Assembly (NCBI GenBank): GCA_013141455.1
Contig: JABFQW010000050.1
Span: 1-51,168 of the forward strand
Length of the DNA: 51,168 nt
Direction: 5' to 3'
Source: Bacteroidales bacterium
GTDB lineage: Bacteria > Bacteroidota > Bacteroidia > Bacteroidales > F082
Part shown: piece by piece, positions 16,654-23,463 of the stretch
Layout: every line of letters begins with the position of its first letter
Position numbering within the stretch: the stretch's first letter is position 1
Notes under the pieces: model-generated
What the model was told of the DNA's origin: nothing
Seen by the model: the letters and a program-made list of their open reading frames with translations, nothing else
Database searches by the model: none
Made by a program: the position numbers and the translations under genes

Positions 16654-17310
16654 TTATTCTATCGTTTTTCTGTACTTTTCAATCGTTTCGCCCACATGGT
16701 TTAAATCGCCAATCCAATTAAGCAAATCATTATCTAACCAGCTAATTCCTTCAAGTATTTCATTGTTATATGAATTCAAAACATCTAAATTCCAAGTAAT
16801 CGCTTCGTGATGAAAAATTCTGTTTCGAAATTTTCTAATTTGATTAAATTTTGAACTAATATTCTTACGATTTCTGTTCTGTTTCGGACAATTTGGGAAA
16901 GCCAAACGAAGGTTCTTCCACAATGTCAACTCAAATTTAGTATCGAATAATGATGTCCAAAATCCAAAAGTCAACTCTGATATAATCCGTCCAGTTGTAA
17001 TCTCCTTTTTTGAAGCCTGAATATTTGTCCTCGCTTCTGAAATCCTATCAATCTGATATCGGGAAGCTGTTCTTATAAAATCAGTATTTTCATACCACTT
17101 ACTATCATTGTATTTTCTATTCAACTGATTGTCAATTGTGTTTCGCAATCCCACCTCTAAAATTGCTATCAATGGATAAAATGACTCTGACACTAAAATG
17201 TTTGATTTATAGTGGGCTAAAGCCTTATCGATAATGTCAGAATGGTGCTTTAAATATGGATTTAGCCTCTCTCGAGTAATAATCCGGTCAATTATTGCAT
17301 TTTTATTCAC
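16654..17310 (-). CDS. Abi-type protein with HEPN-like RNxxxH motif
   Basis: A 218-residue protein resembling the Abi_2/AbiF-like family. The N-terminal part (RITRERLNPYLKHH, YKSNILVSESFYPLIAILEVGLRN) and the later block FNQIRKFRNRIFHHE are typical; the R-N-R-I-F-H motif is the Rx4-6H signature of HEPN-type RNases. Family members cause abortive infection against phages, probably by cleaving RNA; the target here is unknown. It stands alone, followed by repeat A4, with the D1 repeat and a candidate -7 element (TATCTTTG, minus strand, 17401-17408) on its 5' side. No antitoxin-like gene overlaps it. Confidence 0.8.
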   Translation of the reverse strand: MNKNAIIDRIITRERLNPYLKHHSDIIDKALAHYKSNILVSESFYPLIAILEVGLRNTIDNQLNRKYNDSKWYENTDFIRTASRYQIDRISEARTNIQASKKEITTGRIISELTFGFWTSLFDTKFELTLWKNLRLAFPNCPKQNRNRKNISSKFNQIRKFRNRIFHHEAITWNLDVLNSYNNEILEGISWLDNDLLNWIGDLNHVGETIEKYRKTIE

Positions 17311-17460
17311 CTTTACACTATCTTTGCATTGCAGTCCCGGTAATTCCTCTCCCAGTCTTTATGCTGGTGATGAATCCGGGTTTTTTGTTTTACACCAATC
17401 CAAAGATAATATTTTCTCACAATTAGCTTACGATCAATTTTCGAAGGTTTTATTGGCACT

Positions 17461-17581
17461 AACGGGCAGCAAATGCTTTGTGACGGACTTCAAAAGACAA
17501 ATCTTTCTGCCCACGTCGATTTATATTTGTAACTAAACTGTTCATTTTCAAACCGAAAGCCGCCATAAAGTATATGCAGTG
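17461..17581. repeat. Family D repeat, copy D1
   Basis: About 121 bases matching D2 (27919-28040) with shared blocks such as ctttgtg-cgg, aaag-aca-atctttct, cccac-t-gattta and gccataaag-atgca. It begins 16 bases after the stop of the secreted-protein gene at 17597. Its far edge has GTTAGCGTT (17581-17589), inverse of AACGCTAAC at 18082-18090 on the other side of that gene. Confidence 0.75.
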
Positions 17582-17596
17582 TTAGCGTTTCGTGCT

Positions 17597-18037
17597 TTAT
17601 TCTTCAAGGTTTTCTCCATTTTTCTCAGCAGCAATAATTAAAGCATTCAGATATTTTGTTTTCAATTCTTTCTCAAAGAAAAGTGATTTTGCATTGTCAT
17701 AAACTGACTGTAAGTCAATTAAGTCATTTATAGGGTTCTTTATTTCTTCAATTAGAATGTCATTGTCGAACTGCCCATTTGCAATAACTTGAAAAAATAG
17801 GGTTGGGGCTTTCTCTAAAACAGCATAAAGTGTTTCGTTACTAAATTCAGAATATTCGACATTGACCGAGCAGGATTTATCAAATGTGCATAAAAATTCG
17901 TTTAGCATTTCGGTGGTCAAACAGTCAAGATTCTCACTAACAAGTAAAACTCTTTCAATGTCACATTTGTCGCAAGGATTCAATGCAAAAACTGTCGGAG
18001 TACCCAAAAGAGCAAATATTATTAAAAAGTATTTCAT
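17597..18037 (-). CDS. Small secreted protein of unknown function (cargo of C1/D1)
   Basis: A 146-residue protein with a signal peptide (MKYFLIIFALLGTPTVFA, cleavage near ALN). The mature part is acidic and helical: NPCDKCDIERVLLVSENLDC has three cysteines in a CxxC-like arrangement, then FLCTFDKSCSVNVEYSEF with two more, then a Leu/Glu-rich tail ending AAEKNGENLEE. It probably acts in the periplasm or outside the cell. I do not recognise it. It is held between family C copy C1 (5' side, promoter firing towards it) and family D copy D1 (3' side), the same flanks as the LRR gene at 28055-29761, to which it is not similar. Confidence 0.75.
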   Translation of the reverse strand: MKYFLIIFALLGTPTVFALNPCDKCDIERVLLVSENLDCLTTEMLNEFLCTFDKSCSVNVEYSEFSNETLYAVLEKAPTLFFQVIANGQFDNDILIEEIKNPINDLIDLQSVYDNAKSLFFEKELKTKYLNALIIAAEKNGENLEE

Positions 18038-18183
18038 AAATTCACTAAATGTATTTTTAATGCAAGGTTTCTATCAGCATGAACGCTAACGAATCGCTAA
18101 ACGACATCGTGGTGGTTATTTCGGATTATATTGACATGCGGCAAATCAGCAAAACATGCCATAAAACAAACTAAATCAGCATC

Positions 18184-18228
18184 TTATCCGTGTTCATCCA
18201 AATAAAACCCGATTGTATTCATGATCAT
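18184..18228 (-). pseudogene. Truncated copy of the family C leader frame
   Basis: From ATG at 18228 the frame reads MIMNTIGFYLDEHG, then TAA. Past the stop the frame continues DADLVCFMACFADLPHVN, similar to the intact versions in C2 and C3, so this copy has one nonsense change. Confidence 0.6.
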
Positions 18229-18268
18229 TGTGTTGGCATTTGTTGTTTGTTTTGTTGTTATAGCCCAC

Positions 18269-18300
18269 CAAATGTAAATGAGATATTTCAGAAATCCAAA
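18269..18300 (-). promoter_or_regulatory. Promoter in C1: TTTG-N20-TACATTTG
   Basis: Minus strand: TTTG at 18300-18297 and TACATTTG at 18276-18269, spacer 20 bases. This is the Bacteroidota -33/-7 consensus (TTTG, 19-21 bases, TAnnTTTG). It would drive the secreted-protein gene at 17597-18037, about 230 bases downstream. The array begins 20 bases beyond its -33 element. Confidence 0.75.
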
Positions 18301-18320
18301 TTATCTAACGGACTTTTTAG

Positions 18321-18668
18321 CCTTGCAACTGAATGTGCAAACCCAAACACAACGTCCTGAGCCATGCAACTGAATGTGCAAACCCAAACACAACGTCCTG
18401 AGCTTTGCAACTGAGTGTGCAAATCCAAACACAACGTCCTGAGCCTTGCAACTGAATGTGCAAATCCAAATACAGCATCCTGATTCTTGCAACTGAATGT
18501 GCAAATCCAAACACAACGTCCTGAGCCTTGCAACTGAGTGTGCAAACCCAAACACAGCGTCCTGACTATTGCCACTGTATGTGCAAATCAAAACACAGCA
18601 ACCTAAGCCTTGCCACTGAATGAGCAAACCCAAACACAGCATCCTGAGCCTTGCGACTGAATGCGATA
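18321..18668 (+). repeat. 41-bp tandem array, eight units plus a partial ninth
   Basis: Unit starts at 18321, 18362, 18403, 18444, 18485, 18526, 18567, 18608 and 18649, always 41 bases apart. Most units carry an inverted repeat, TTGCA-N8-TGCAA, with loop ACTGAATG or ACTGAGTG; unit 2 starts with ATGCA, and units 7-9 lose the left arm (TTGCC, TTGCG). There are no unique spacers, so this is not CRISPR. Since 41 is not a multiple of 3, long open frames on the minus strand appear in all three phases and are not genes. The array lies between two outward promoters. Confidence 0.95.
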
Positions 18669-18700
18669 GGCTTGCAACAAAATATTTTTTTTCAAAAAGT

Positions 18701-18732
18701 GTTTAGTATCAAAGATTTAAATTTTACATTTG
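18701..18732 (+). promoter_or_regulatory. Probable promoter of the DUF6261 gene
   Basis: TACATTTG at 18725-18732 fits the TAnnTTTG element; GTTT at 18701-18704 with a 20-base spacer is an imperfect -33 element. It lies 33 bases beyond the end of the array. The predicted transcript has a leader of about 145 bases, with a CCGGCA-AGG-TGCCGG hairpin at 18827-18841. Confidence 0.6.
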
Positions 18733-18826
18733 TACTAACAACATAGAACTATTAATCAAATTTTTATTTTATTCATTATCAACCACAATAAAACCATTCA
18801 TTCTTTCGGGCATTCGTAATGCTTAT

Positions 18827-18841
18827 CCGGCAAGGTGCCGG
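18827..18841 (+). promoter_or_regulatory. Leader hairpin CCGGCA-AGG-TGCCGG
   Basis: A perfect 6-bp stem with a 3-base loop in the DUF6261 leader, 42 bases before the ATG. It has no T-run after it, so it is not a standard terminator; it may affect mRNA stability or translation. Confidence 0.5.
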
Positions 18842-18883
18842 GTATCCCTTATTCATAAATCCAATTAAAAAAAAACAAATTTT

Positions 18884-19606
18884 ATGAAAATCGAAAGTAT
18901 CAATTACCGGCTTCTACGAAATGAGGAGCATCTACAATTCCACACCGGGTTTAAGGAACTCGTCGAACTTTACAAGGCGGGAGAACTTGGTATCGAAGAA
19001 GTCTTTACGGCATATTTGCCACATTACGCCCATGAAAGTGAGGCCATCGATCAAATCAGGAAAAGCACAGAAACAGACAAATTAACCGATGCCGACAACC
19101 TGCGCGATAACACCTGCTATGGCATGTCAGAAGTCTTTAATGCTGCCACCCATCATTTTCAACCCGAAATTCGGCAAGCTGCCTCCAACTTAGCGGTCAT
19201 ATTCGACCATTTTTCCGATCTTCCAAAGAAATCGTATGACGAAGAAACAACAGCCATCGTTAAATTTATTGAAGAACTGAATACCAAAGCAGCTGATGTA
19301 GCAACGGTTGGCCTCACCGGTTGGGTTGCCGAACTGCAGGCAAACAACACGGCTTTTGTAAACCTTACAAAGGCAAGATACACTGAAGAATCAGGTAAAA
19401 CACAACTGAAGATGCGGCAGGTTCGCGGTGAGGTTGATTTAGCCTATCGCACGATTGTCAATCGCATCAATGCTTTGATCATCGTTAATGGTGAATCATC
19501 CTATGCCGGATTTGTTACAGAACTAAACAAACGCGTTGAACATTTTGTACAAATCATTGCACTTCGCAATGGACGTAATGTAAAAGATGAACCGCCGGTT
19601 GCTTAA
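18884..19606 (+). CDS. DUF6261 family protein
   Basis: A 240-residue cytoplasmic, mostly helical protein. It matches the DUF6261 family of Bacteroidota: IESINYRLLRNEEHLQFH at the start, FKELVELYKAGELGIEEVFTAY, a middle part with RDNTCYGMSEVFNAATHHF, and a C-terminal TYRTIVNRINALIIVNG-like block (here LAYRTIVNRINALI). No catalytic motif is visible. It is the only plus-strand gene in the island, with its own promoter, a structured leader and a strong terminator. The 41-bp array lies directly upstream of the promoter, so array and gene may be functionally linked; that link is inference. Confidence 0.85.
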   Translation: MKIESINYRLLRNEEHLQFHTGFKELVELYKAGELGIEEVFTAYLPHYAHESEAIDQIRKSTETDKLTDADNLRDNTCYGMSEVFNAATHHFQPEIRQAASNLAVIFDHFSDLPKKSYDEETTAIVKFIEELNTKAADVATVGLTGWVAELQANNTAFVNLTKARYTEESGKTQLKMRQVRGEVDLAYRTIVNRINALIIVNGESSYAGFVTELNKRVEHFVQIIALRNGRNVKDEPPVA

Positions 19607-19625
19607 CCGTACAGTAAATGGCAAA

Positions 19626-19658
19626 AAAAAGGCTGAAACCATTGGAATCAGCCTTTTT
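19626..19658 (+). terminator. Terminator of the DUF6261 gene
   Basis: AAAAAGGCTGA - AACCATTGGAA - TCAGCCTTTTT, an 11-bp perfect stem followed by a T-run, 20 bases after the stop. The same stem and loop recur at 30283-30317. The symmetric A and T runs would let it work in both directions. Confidence 0.9.
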
Positions 19659-19892
19659 GTTTTAGATCGAATGAATCGATTATCGTTTGTAAGTTATGCG
19701 TCAGCATAAAAACGGCACAAAACATCGCAAATTGACAAAACAAAACCGAATAATTGGGCTACTTATTATTTTGATGTGCTGGCAGTACCAAATAATAGTT
19801 CCACAAAATTCCTTTCCTCTATTTAATGTTTCTGTGTTGGTATAATAAGTCATCGAATCAAATAGTAAAATCCTGTTACGAAGAAGAACGGT

Positions 19893-19962
19893 GGCCGGTC
19901 TTCCCGAAAGCTTTCGGGAGGTGGGCCAGGCAATGCCGACCACATGGTGCCCTAATTATTAG
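19893..19962. repeat. Family A repeat, partial copy (A5)
   Basis: Contains the conserved block as tgccgaccacatggtgccct (19934-19953) with a 16-base palindrome cccgaaagctttcggg just before it, in place of the usual CCCGA-TGT-TCGGG hairpin. It ends 22 bases from the stop of the secreted-protein gene at 19976. The rest of 19659-19892 has no gene. Confidence 0.7.
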
Positions 19963-19975
19963 CAGCTGAGCATTT

Positions 19976-20467
19976 TTATCTATACTTTTCAAATCTATTT
20001 AAACCAATCGTGTAAATCATATATGGCCACATTTCCATTCCCATTGCACCAGGAAATATTCCGATATTTGAAGTAAATTCAAATTTTCCATCTTGTTCTC
20101 TTTGAATATCAGATGAATACTTTAATGCAAATTTTGTGTAATTTTTCATTAAAAGTAATACTTGTGTATTCTTCTTCTTTTCAGCTTCGGTTTCACCATG
20201 AGTTCCCAAACAAAAATAAAAAGTGATAGTGCTATCATTACCTATTTTGTCGAATAAGTCATCATGACTATATGTATCAACGGTTTTATCAAATTGTTCA
20301 AATGCAATTACAGAATAATCGAAATTTATCGAGTCGACTTCAATTAATTTTATAGTAAACTTAGTACCAATCGGAAAAGCAAAACCATTTGCAGGGATTG
20401 TCGGTAATTCTTGAGCTTGAGTCAAGCAAGTAATAGATAGGAATGCTATTAAAAGTAATTTCTTCAT
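19976..20467 (-). CDS. Secreted protein of unknown function
   Basis: A 163-residue protein with a clear signal peptide (MKKLLLIAFLSITCLTQAQ, cleavage after AQ). The mature part has FAFPIGTKFTIKLIEVDSI, NFDYSVIAFEQFDKTV, a DSTITFYFCLGTHG strand and a hydrophobic C-terminus (MEMWPYMIYTIGLNRFEKYR). It is probably a small beta-rich exported protein. I do not recognise the family. It lies between repeats A6 (5' side) and A5 (3' side). There is no partner gene, and the gene is A/T-rich like its neighbours. Confidence 0.7.
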   Translation of the reverse strand: MKKLLLIAFLSITCLTQAQELPTIPANGFAFPIGTKFTIKLIEVDSINFDYSVIAFEQFDKTVDTYSHDDLFDKIGNDSTITFYFCLGTHGETEAEKKKNTQVLLLMKNYTKFALKYSSDIQREQDGKFEFTSNIGIFPGAMGMEMWPYMIYTIGLNRFEKYR

Positions 20468-20507
20468 TTTGATTGTATTAAATTATTGATTTTATGTGGT
20501 ATTTTCC

Positions 20508-20608
20508 GTCGCTGGTGCGGATTTCGTTCAAACAGTGCTTCATAACCTGTCCCGGCAGTATGACGGGGCTGGGTTGTGCCGACCACAGGAACTCCTTTAA
20601 TTATTAGC
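20508..20608. repeat. Family A repeat, partial copy (A6)
   Basis: Retains the cctgtcccggcagtatgacg segment and a diverged conserved block (tgccgaccacaggaactcct, 20577-20596), ending 20 bases from the next stop codon. It fills most of 20468-20616. Confidence 0.7.
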
Positions 20609-20616
20609 GGTTGTTA

Positions 20617-21444
20617 TTACTTATCTATCAATCCCCACTTTATTAATAAGTAAGTCAATATAACTGTTATTATAATTTTTAAAATTTCACCTGTTAAAGT
20701 CCCAGGAATCTCATAAAATTTATCTTTTATCTTATCCCACCAATTTTTATTAAAACCGCTATCCTTGTTGATATTAAATTTAAAAATATGCTTAAGATTA
20801 TATGCTACACTCCCTTTTTCACTTATATCACCAATCCATTTCCTATCGATTACATATTGAATCTGTTTCAAATAGTCTGTACCATAAAAATCCTCTATTT
20901 CTTTTGAATGCTCTTCACAAATATAACCAAGTGCAATAGATATTCTATCTTCATATTTTTGTCTTGTAAAGTCAGCAATACAACCTCTTGCATCTCTATG
21001 AGAACCAATATTAATTAGCATCTGATCATCAGACAATTCAGTGTCCTCAGCAACATTTTGAGAATAAATCAAACACGTAAATATGCAATGAAGCAAATAT
21101 TCAAATAAAGATGGTGGTGAAAATTGCTTATCCCAAATATCTGTCGTAATAATGGATGTCCTTTTCTCTGCGTTGAAAAAATAGTTATTGCTAAAGCTAT
21201 TTGTAATTATAGCTATAAAATGGTCTGCGTTTAAATTGCGGTTGATAACAAAAGCATTCACTTTATCATGGCTTGATTTAAAGTCCACGTCCCCTTTATC
21301 AAAAGGGTAATCTTCTACAATATCAGGGAAACAAAATTCATATATATTCTGAATCCGATTAACATAAAGAATAAAATATTTAAACGCATCATGTTCAAAA
21401 TTTGGTTTTGTGCCAAAAAGTAATGCTACTTTAATTTTTTTCAT
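20617..21444 (-). CDS. Unknown protein with C-terminal membrane helix
   Basis: A 275-residue protein with one hydrophobic helix at the C-terminus (about 250-270, LKIIITVILTYLLIKWGL), so it is tail-anchored. The soluble part starts IKVALLFGTKPNFEHDAF and has FIAIITNSFSNNYFF, SLFEYLLHCIFTCLIY and a Cys/Asp/Lys block (GCIADFTRQKYEDRISIALGY, then ICEEH in order). I do not recognise a family with confidence. Position between repeats A7 and A6, and next to a NACHT operon on the far side of A7, suggests an accessory or defence-related role, but nothing in the sequence proves it. Confidence 0.6.
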   Translation of the reverse strand: MKKIKVALLFGTKPNFEHDAFKYFILYVNRIQNIYEFCFPDIVEDYPFDKGDVDFKSSHDKVNAFVINRNLNADHFIAIITNSFSNNYFFNAEKRTSIITTDIWDKQFSPPSLFEYLLHCIFTCLIYSQNVAEDTELSDDQMLINIGSHRDARGCIADFTRQKYEDRISIALGYICEEHSKEIEDFYGTDYLKQIQYVIDRKWIGDISEKGSVAYNLKHIFKFNINKDSGFNKNWWDKIKDKFYEIPGTLTGEILKIIITVILTYLLIKWGLIDK

Positions 21445-21477
21445 ATTTCTTAATGTTTTGTCTGGATTGTTCTTTTA

Positions 21478-21778
21478 ATTCTGTCTAATGTCAATTTTCC
21501 ACATTCATAATCAGCGAACTATTAAATCCTAATTCTTCCGGTTTGAGTTCAAATTTACTGATTTGTTTTTGGATTCTTTTCACAATTCCATGTTTTCTTT
21601 ATTTCGGCATACCTAATCTTGGTTATTACCGCCAACCATCCAAAACCCAATCCAATATAATGATGAAGTTCACGGTACGGATTTCGTTTAACCGGTCCCG
21701 AAACTTCGGGATCATAGCCTGTACAGGCAGAAAGACGGGGCTGGCTCGTATCGACCCACATGAAGCTCTTCTATTATC
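21478..21778. repeat. Family A repeat, full-length copy (A7)
   Basis: About 300 bases, aligning with A3 and A4. On the minus strand the distal part keeps an open frame ending KPEELGFNSSLIMNVEN then TGA (21491-21493). It has CCCGAA-AC-TTCGGG as a hairpin. Its conserved block ends at 21768, 93 bases from the next stop, the longest gap of the family. It fills most of 21445-21861. Confidence 0.9.
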
Positions 21779-21861
21779 ACCTGGAGTTCTGTTTTCCAGT
21801 TTTGTAAATCATTGTCATTATTTAGTTTCATTGTAATTGTTTATATTTTCTACAAAATCAC

Positions 21862-22107
21862 TTAATGCGTTGGCTTTGTATCTTTCTTCGGAACCGTAAT
21901 TTGAATCTTTGTTTTTAATGAATCAATCGTGTACTTAAGTTTAGAAATACTGTCTTGAAGTTGAATAAGATTTTTCTTTGCTGTTGAAATAGTATTATTA
22001 ATCTCATTCAGTTTAGTTGAATACTTTTCACTTTCTTGATGATAACCAAGTATGTATGCACCCATGATGAATGCTAAGGCAATAAGTATTTTAATTATCT
22101 CTTTCAT
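21862..22107 (-). CDS. Small membrane-anchored coiled-coil protein
   Basis: I start at MKEIIKILIALAFIMGAY; an ATG 3 codons earlier is possible. The 81-residue protein has one N-terminal membrane helix (about 3-21) and then a coiled coil (KYSTKLNEINNTISTAKKN, IQLQDSISKLKYTIDSLKTK) with a basic, Pro/Thr-rich tail. Its start overlaps the end of the helical-repeat gene by 17 bases, so translation is probably coupled. It is the last gene of the NACHT / helical-repeat / coiled-coil series. It might anchor the complex at the membrane; this is inference. Confidence 0.6.
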   Translation of the reverse strand: MKEIIKILIALAFIMGAYILGYHQESEKYSTKLNEINNTISTAKKNLIQLQDSISKLKYTIDSLKTKIQITVPKKDTKPTH

Positions 22108-23347
22108 GGCTATCAAATTCAGTCATCGCCTCAACTATATCTCTGGCAATTTCAGGTGCATTTAAATAGATTTGCTGTAATTTTGGATTTTGCTCTAATA
22201 GCTTCTCAATTAATCTTGGTTCTGCATCGTATTTCATTAGAAGAAATAATGCCTTTTTAATTATACGACTATTAAAATCTCTCAAAACAAGTGTACCAAC
22301 CAATCTTTCTAAAAGTTGTCCTTCCTCCGTGAAACGGTAATTTCTATGGCTCATTAAAGCTATCTCCAAATAAATTAGAGTGGCGGCTGAATTTCCTCGG
22401 AAATCATTATCAACTTCATTTAATAATCTATGCAATGTTTCTTCAAATATTTTTTCCCATTTATAGTGAATATCTCCCTTGTATAAAAAATAATTTTGTA
22501 GTTCCTTCATCAAGTTTAAATATTCGTATGCTTCTCTTGGGTTATCTCTAATTAAGTTAACCAAGTCATGGGTAAATCTTTGAAGGGATTCTTCTACCAG
22601 CTCAACCGGAATTAGTTTTTCAATGGGATAAAATTGTCTAAGTTCAATAATGATTTTCAAAAATTCCATGAAATTAAAACTTTCATCACTAAGAACATGG
22701 ATCCACTCTTGGGATAAAAACTTTAACGAATCTTCAAACAACTCGTAAGGAATTTTCTCTCTTGTTGAAAAATGTTTACTTAGGTCATAAATTAATTTAA
22801 GGTATTCCAATAGTACATGAGGGTTTTCCTTTGTAATAATGTTTATTTCTTTTGACAACAGATGCAATGATTCTTCAAAAAAATCTGAATGAATTCTTTT
22901 ACTTATTGGATAGTATTTACGAAGTTCATTCAGCAATTTCAAATATTCAAAAGAGGAATATGGATTTTCTCTTAAAATGTGGTGCATATCCTTTAAAATT
23001 CTATGTAATGATTCTTCAAGAAAATCATTCTTGAATTTTCTTCTAAAAGGATAATGCCTATTCAATTCGTTCAAGAGTTTGATATATTCTAATGTTGCGA
23101 ATGGGTTATCTCTATCAATACATCCAATGTCCCTTGAAAGTCCATGAAATAAATCGTCCAATACTTCTGGATTAAAAATTCGTTCAAGAGGATGATGAAC
23201 TTTAAGGTCTATCAGTATTTTTAAATATTCAATTGTTGCTTGTGGATTTTCGCTATAAACAAAAATCATGTCCTTGGTTATAAAACGAACTATTTCGGTA
23301 AGGCCATTAGTCGAAACCTGCCACTTTAATCCAGCGATTTTTCTCAT
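22091..23347 (-). CDS. Helical-repeat protein with about seven 47-residue repeats
   Basis: A 418-residue cytoplasmic protein built from tandem repeats starting at about residues 33, 80, 127, 174, 221, 268 and 318. The first five are 47 residues and the sixth is 50. Each has the pattern [ED]NP-x4-EYLKLLNEL-x3-YP-x8-FFEESLH-x2-SKEI, which predicts two or three helices per repeat, like a solenoid. The last 80 residues differ and end EFDSHERDN. I do not recognise the family. The NACHT ATPase gene is 116 bases upstream on the same strand and the coiled-coil gene overlaps its end, so a three-gene operon is likely. A binding or sensing scaffold is the most plausible role. Confidence 0.75.
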   Translation of the reverse strand: MRKIAGLKWQVSTNGLTEIVRFITKDMIFVYSENPQATIEYLKILIDLKVHHPLERIFNPEVLDDLFHGLSRDIGCIDRDNPFATLEYIKLLNELNRHYPFRRKFKNDFLEESLHRILKDMHHILRENPYSSFEYLKLLNELRKYYPISKRIHSDFFEESLHLLSKEINIITKENPHVLLEYLKLIYDLSKHFSTREKIPYELFEDSLKFLSQEWIHVLSDESFNFMEFLKIIIELRQFYPIEKLIPVELVEESLQRFTHDLVNLIRDNPREAYEYLNLMKELQNYFLYKGDIHYKWEKIFEETLHRLLNEVDNDFRGNSAATLIYLEIALMSHRNYRFTEEGQLLERLVGTLVLRDFNSRIIKKALFLLMKYDAEPRLIEKLLEQNPKLQQIYLNAPEIARDIVEAMTEFDSHERDN

Positions 23348-23463
23348 TAAAGAAATTTGCTGTCGCTTGCTTAATTCTTTTTCTCTACCTCTAAACCACT
23401 AAAGTAATTGCAAATTGTAAATTAAAAATAAATCATGAAACCGGTGAAGCAAAGCATCAATTG

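Larger units (their letters stand above)
18086..18320 (-). repeat. Family C repeat, copy C1
   Basis: About 235 bases matching C2 (26681-26918) and C3 (29797-30032). On the minus strand it holds the promoter TTTG-N20-TACATTTG and a leader frame that starts MIMNTIGFYLDEHG but is cut by TAA after 14 codons (18184-18228). Its right end touches the 41-bp array exactly at 18321. Confidence 0.9.

Noticed and set aside
17234-17536. 100-codon plus-strand frame opposite the Abi-type start and D1
   Set aside because: It crosses the start of the Abi gene and a repeat; no ribosome site, low-quality sequence.
18288-18642. Long minus-strand reading frames over the 41-bp array (95, 113 and 65 codons), giving repeats such as FGFAHSVARL
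   Set aside because: The period is 41, not a multiple of 3, so the three frames are the same repeat in different phases. All are open for lack of stops in the unit; none has a ribosome site.
18321-18668. CRISPR array
   Set aside because: The whole 41-base unit is repeated; there are no variable spacers, and no cas genes are in the window.
7538-21861. Classical integron cassette array
   Set aside because: Gene-plus-3'-repeat order is suggestive, but the repeats are too long and lack consistent attC core sites, and there is no integron integrase in the window. Kept only as an analogy.
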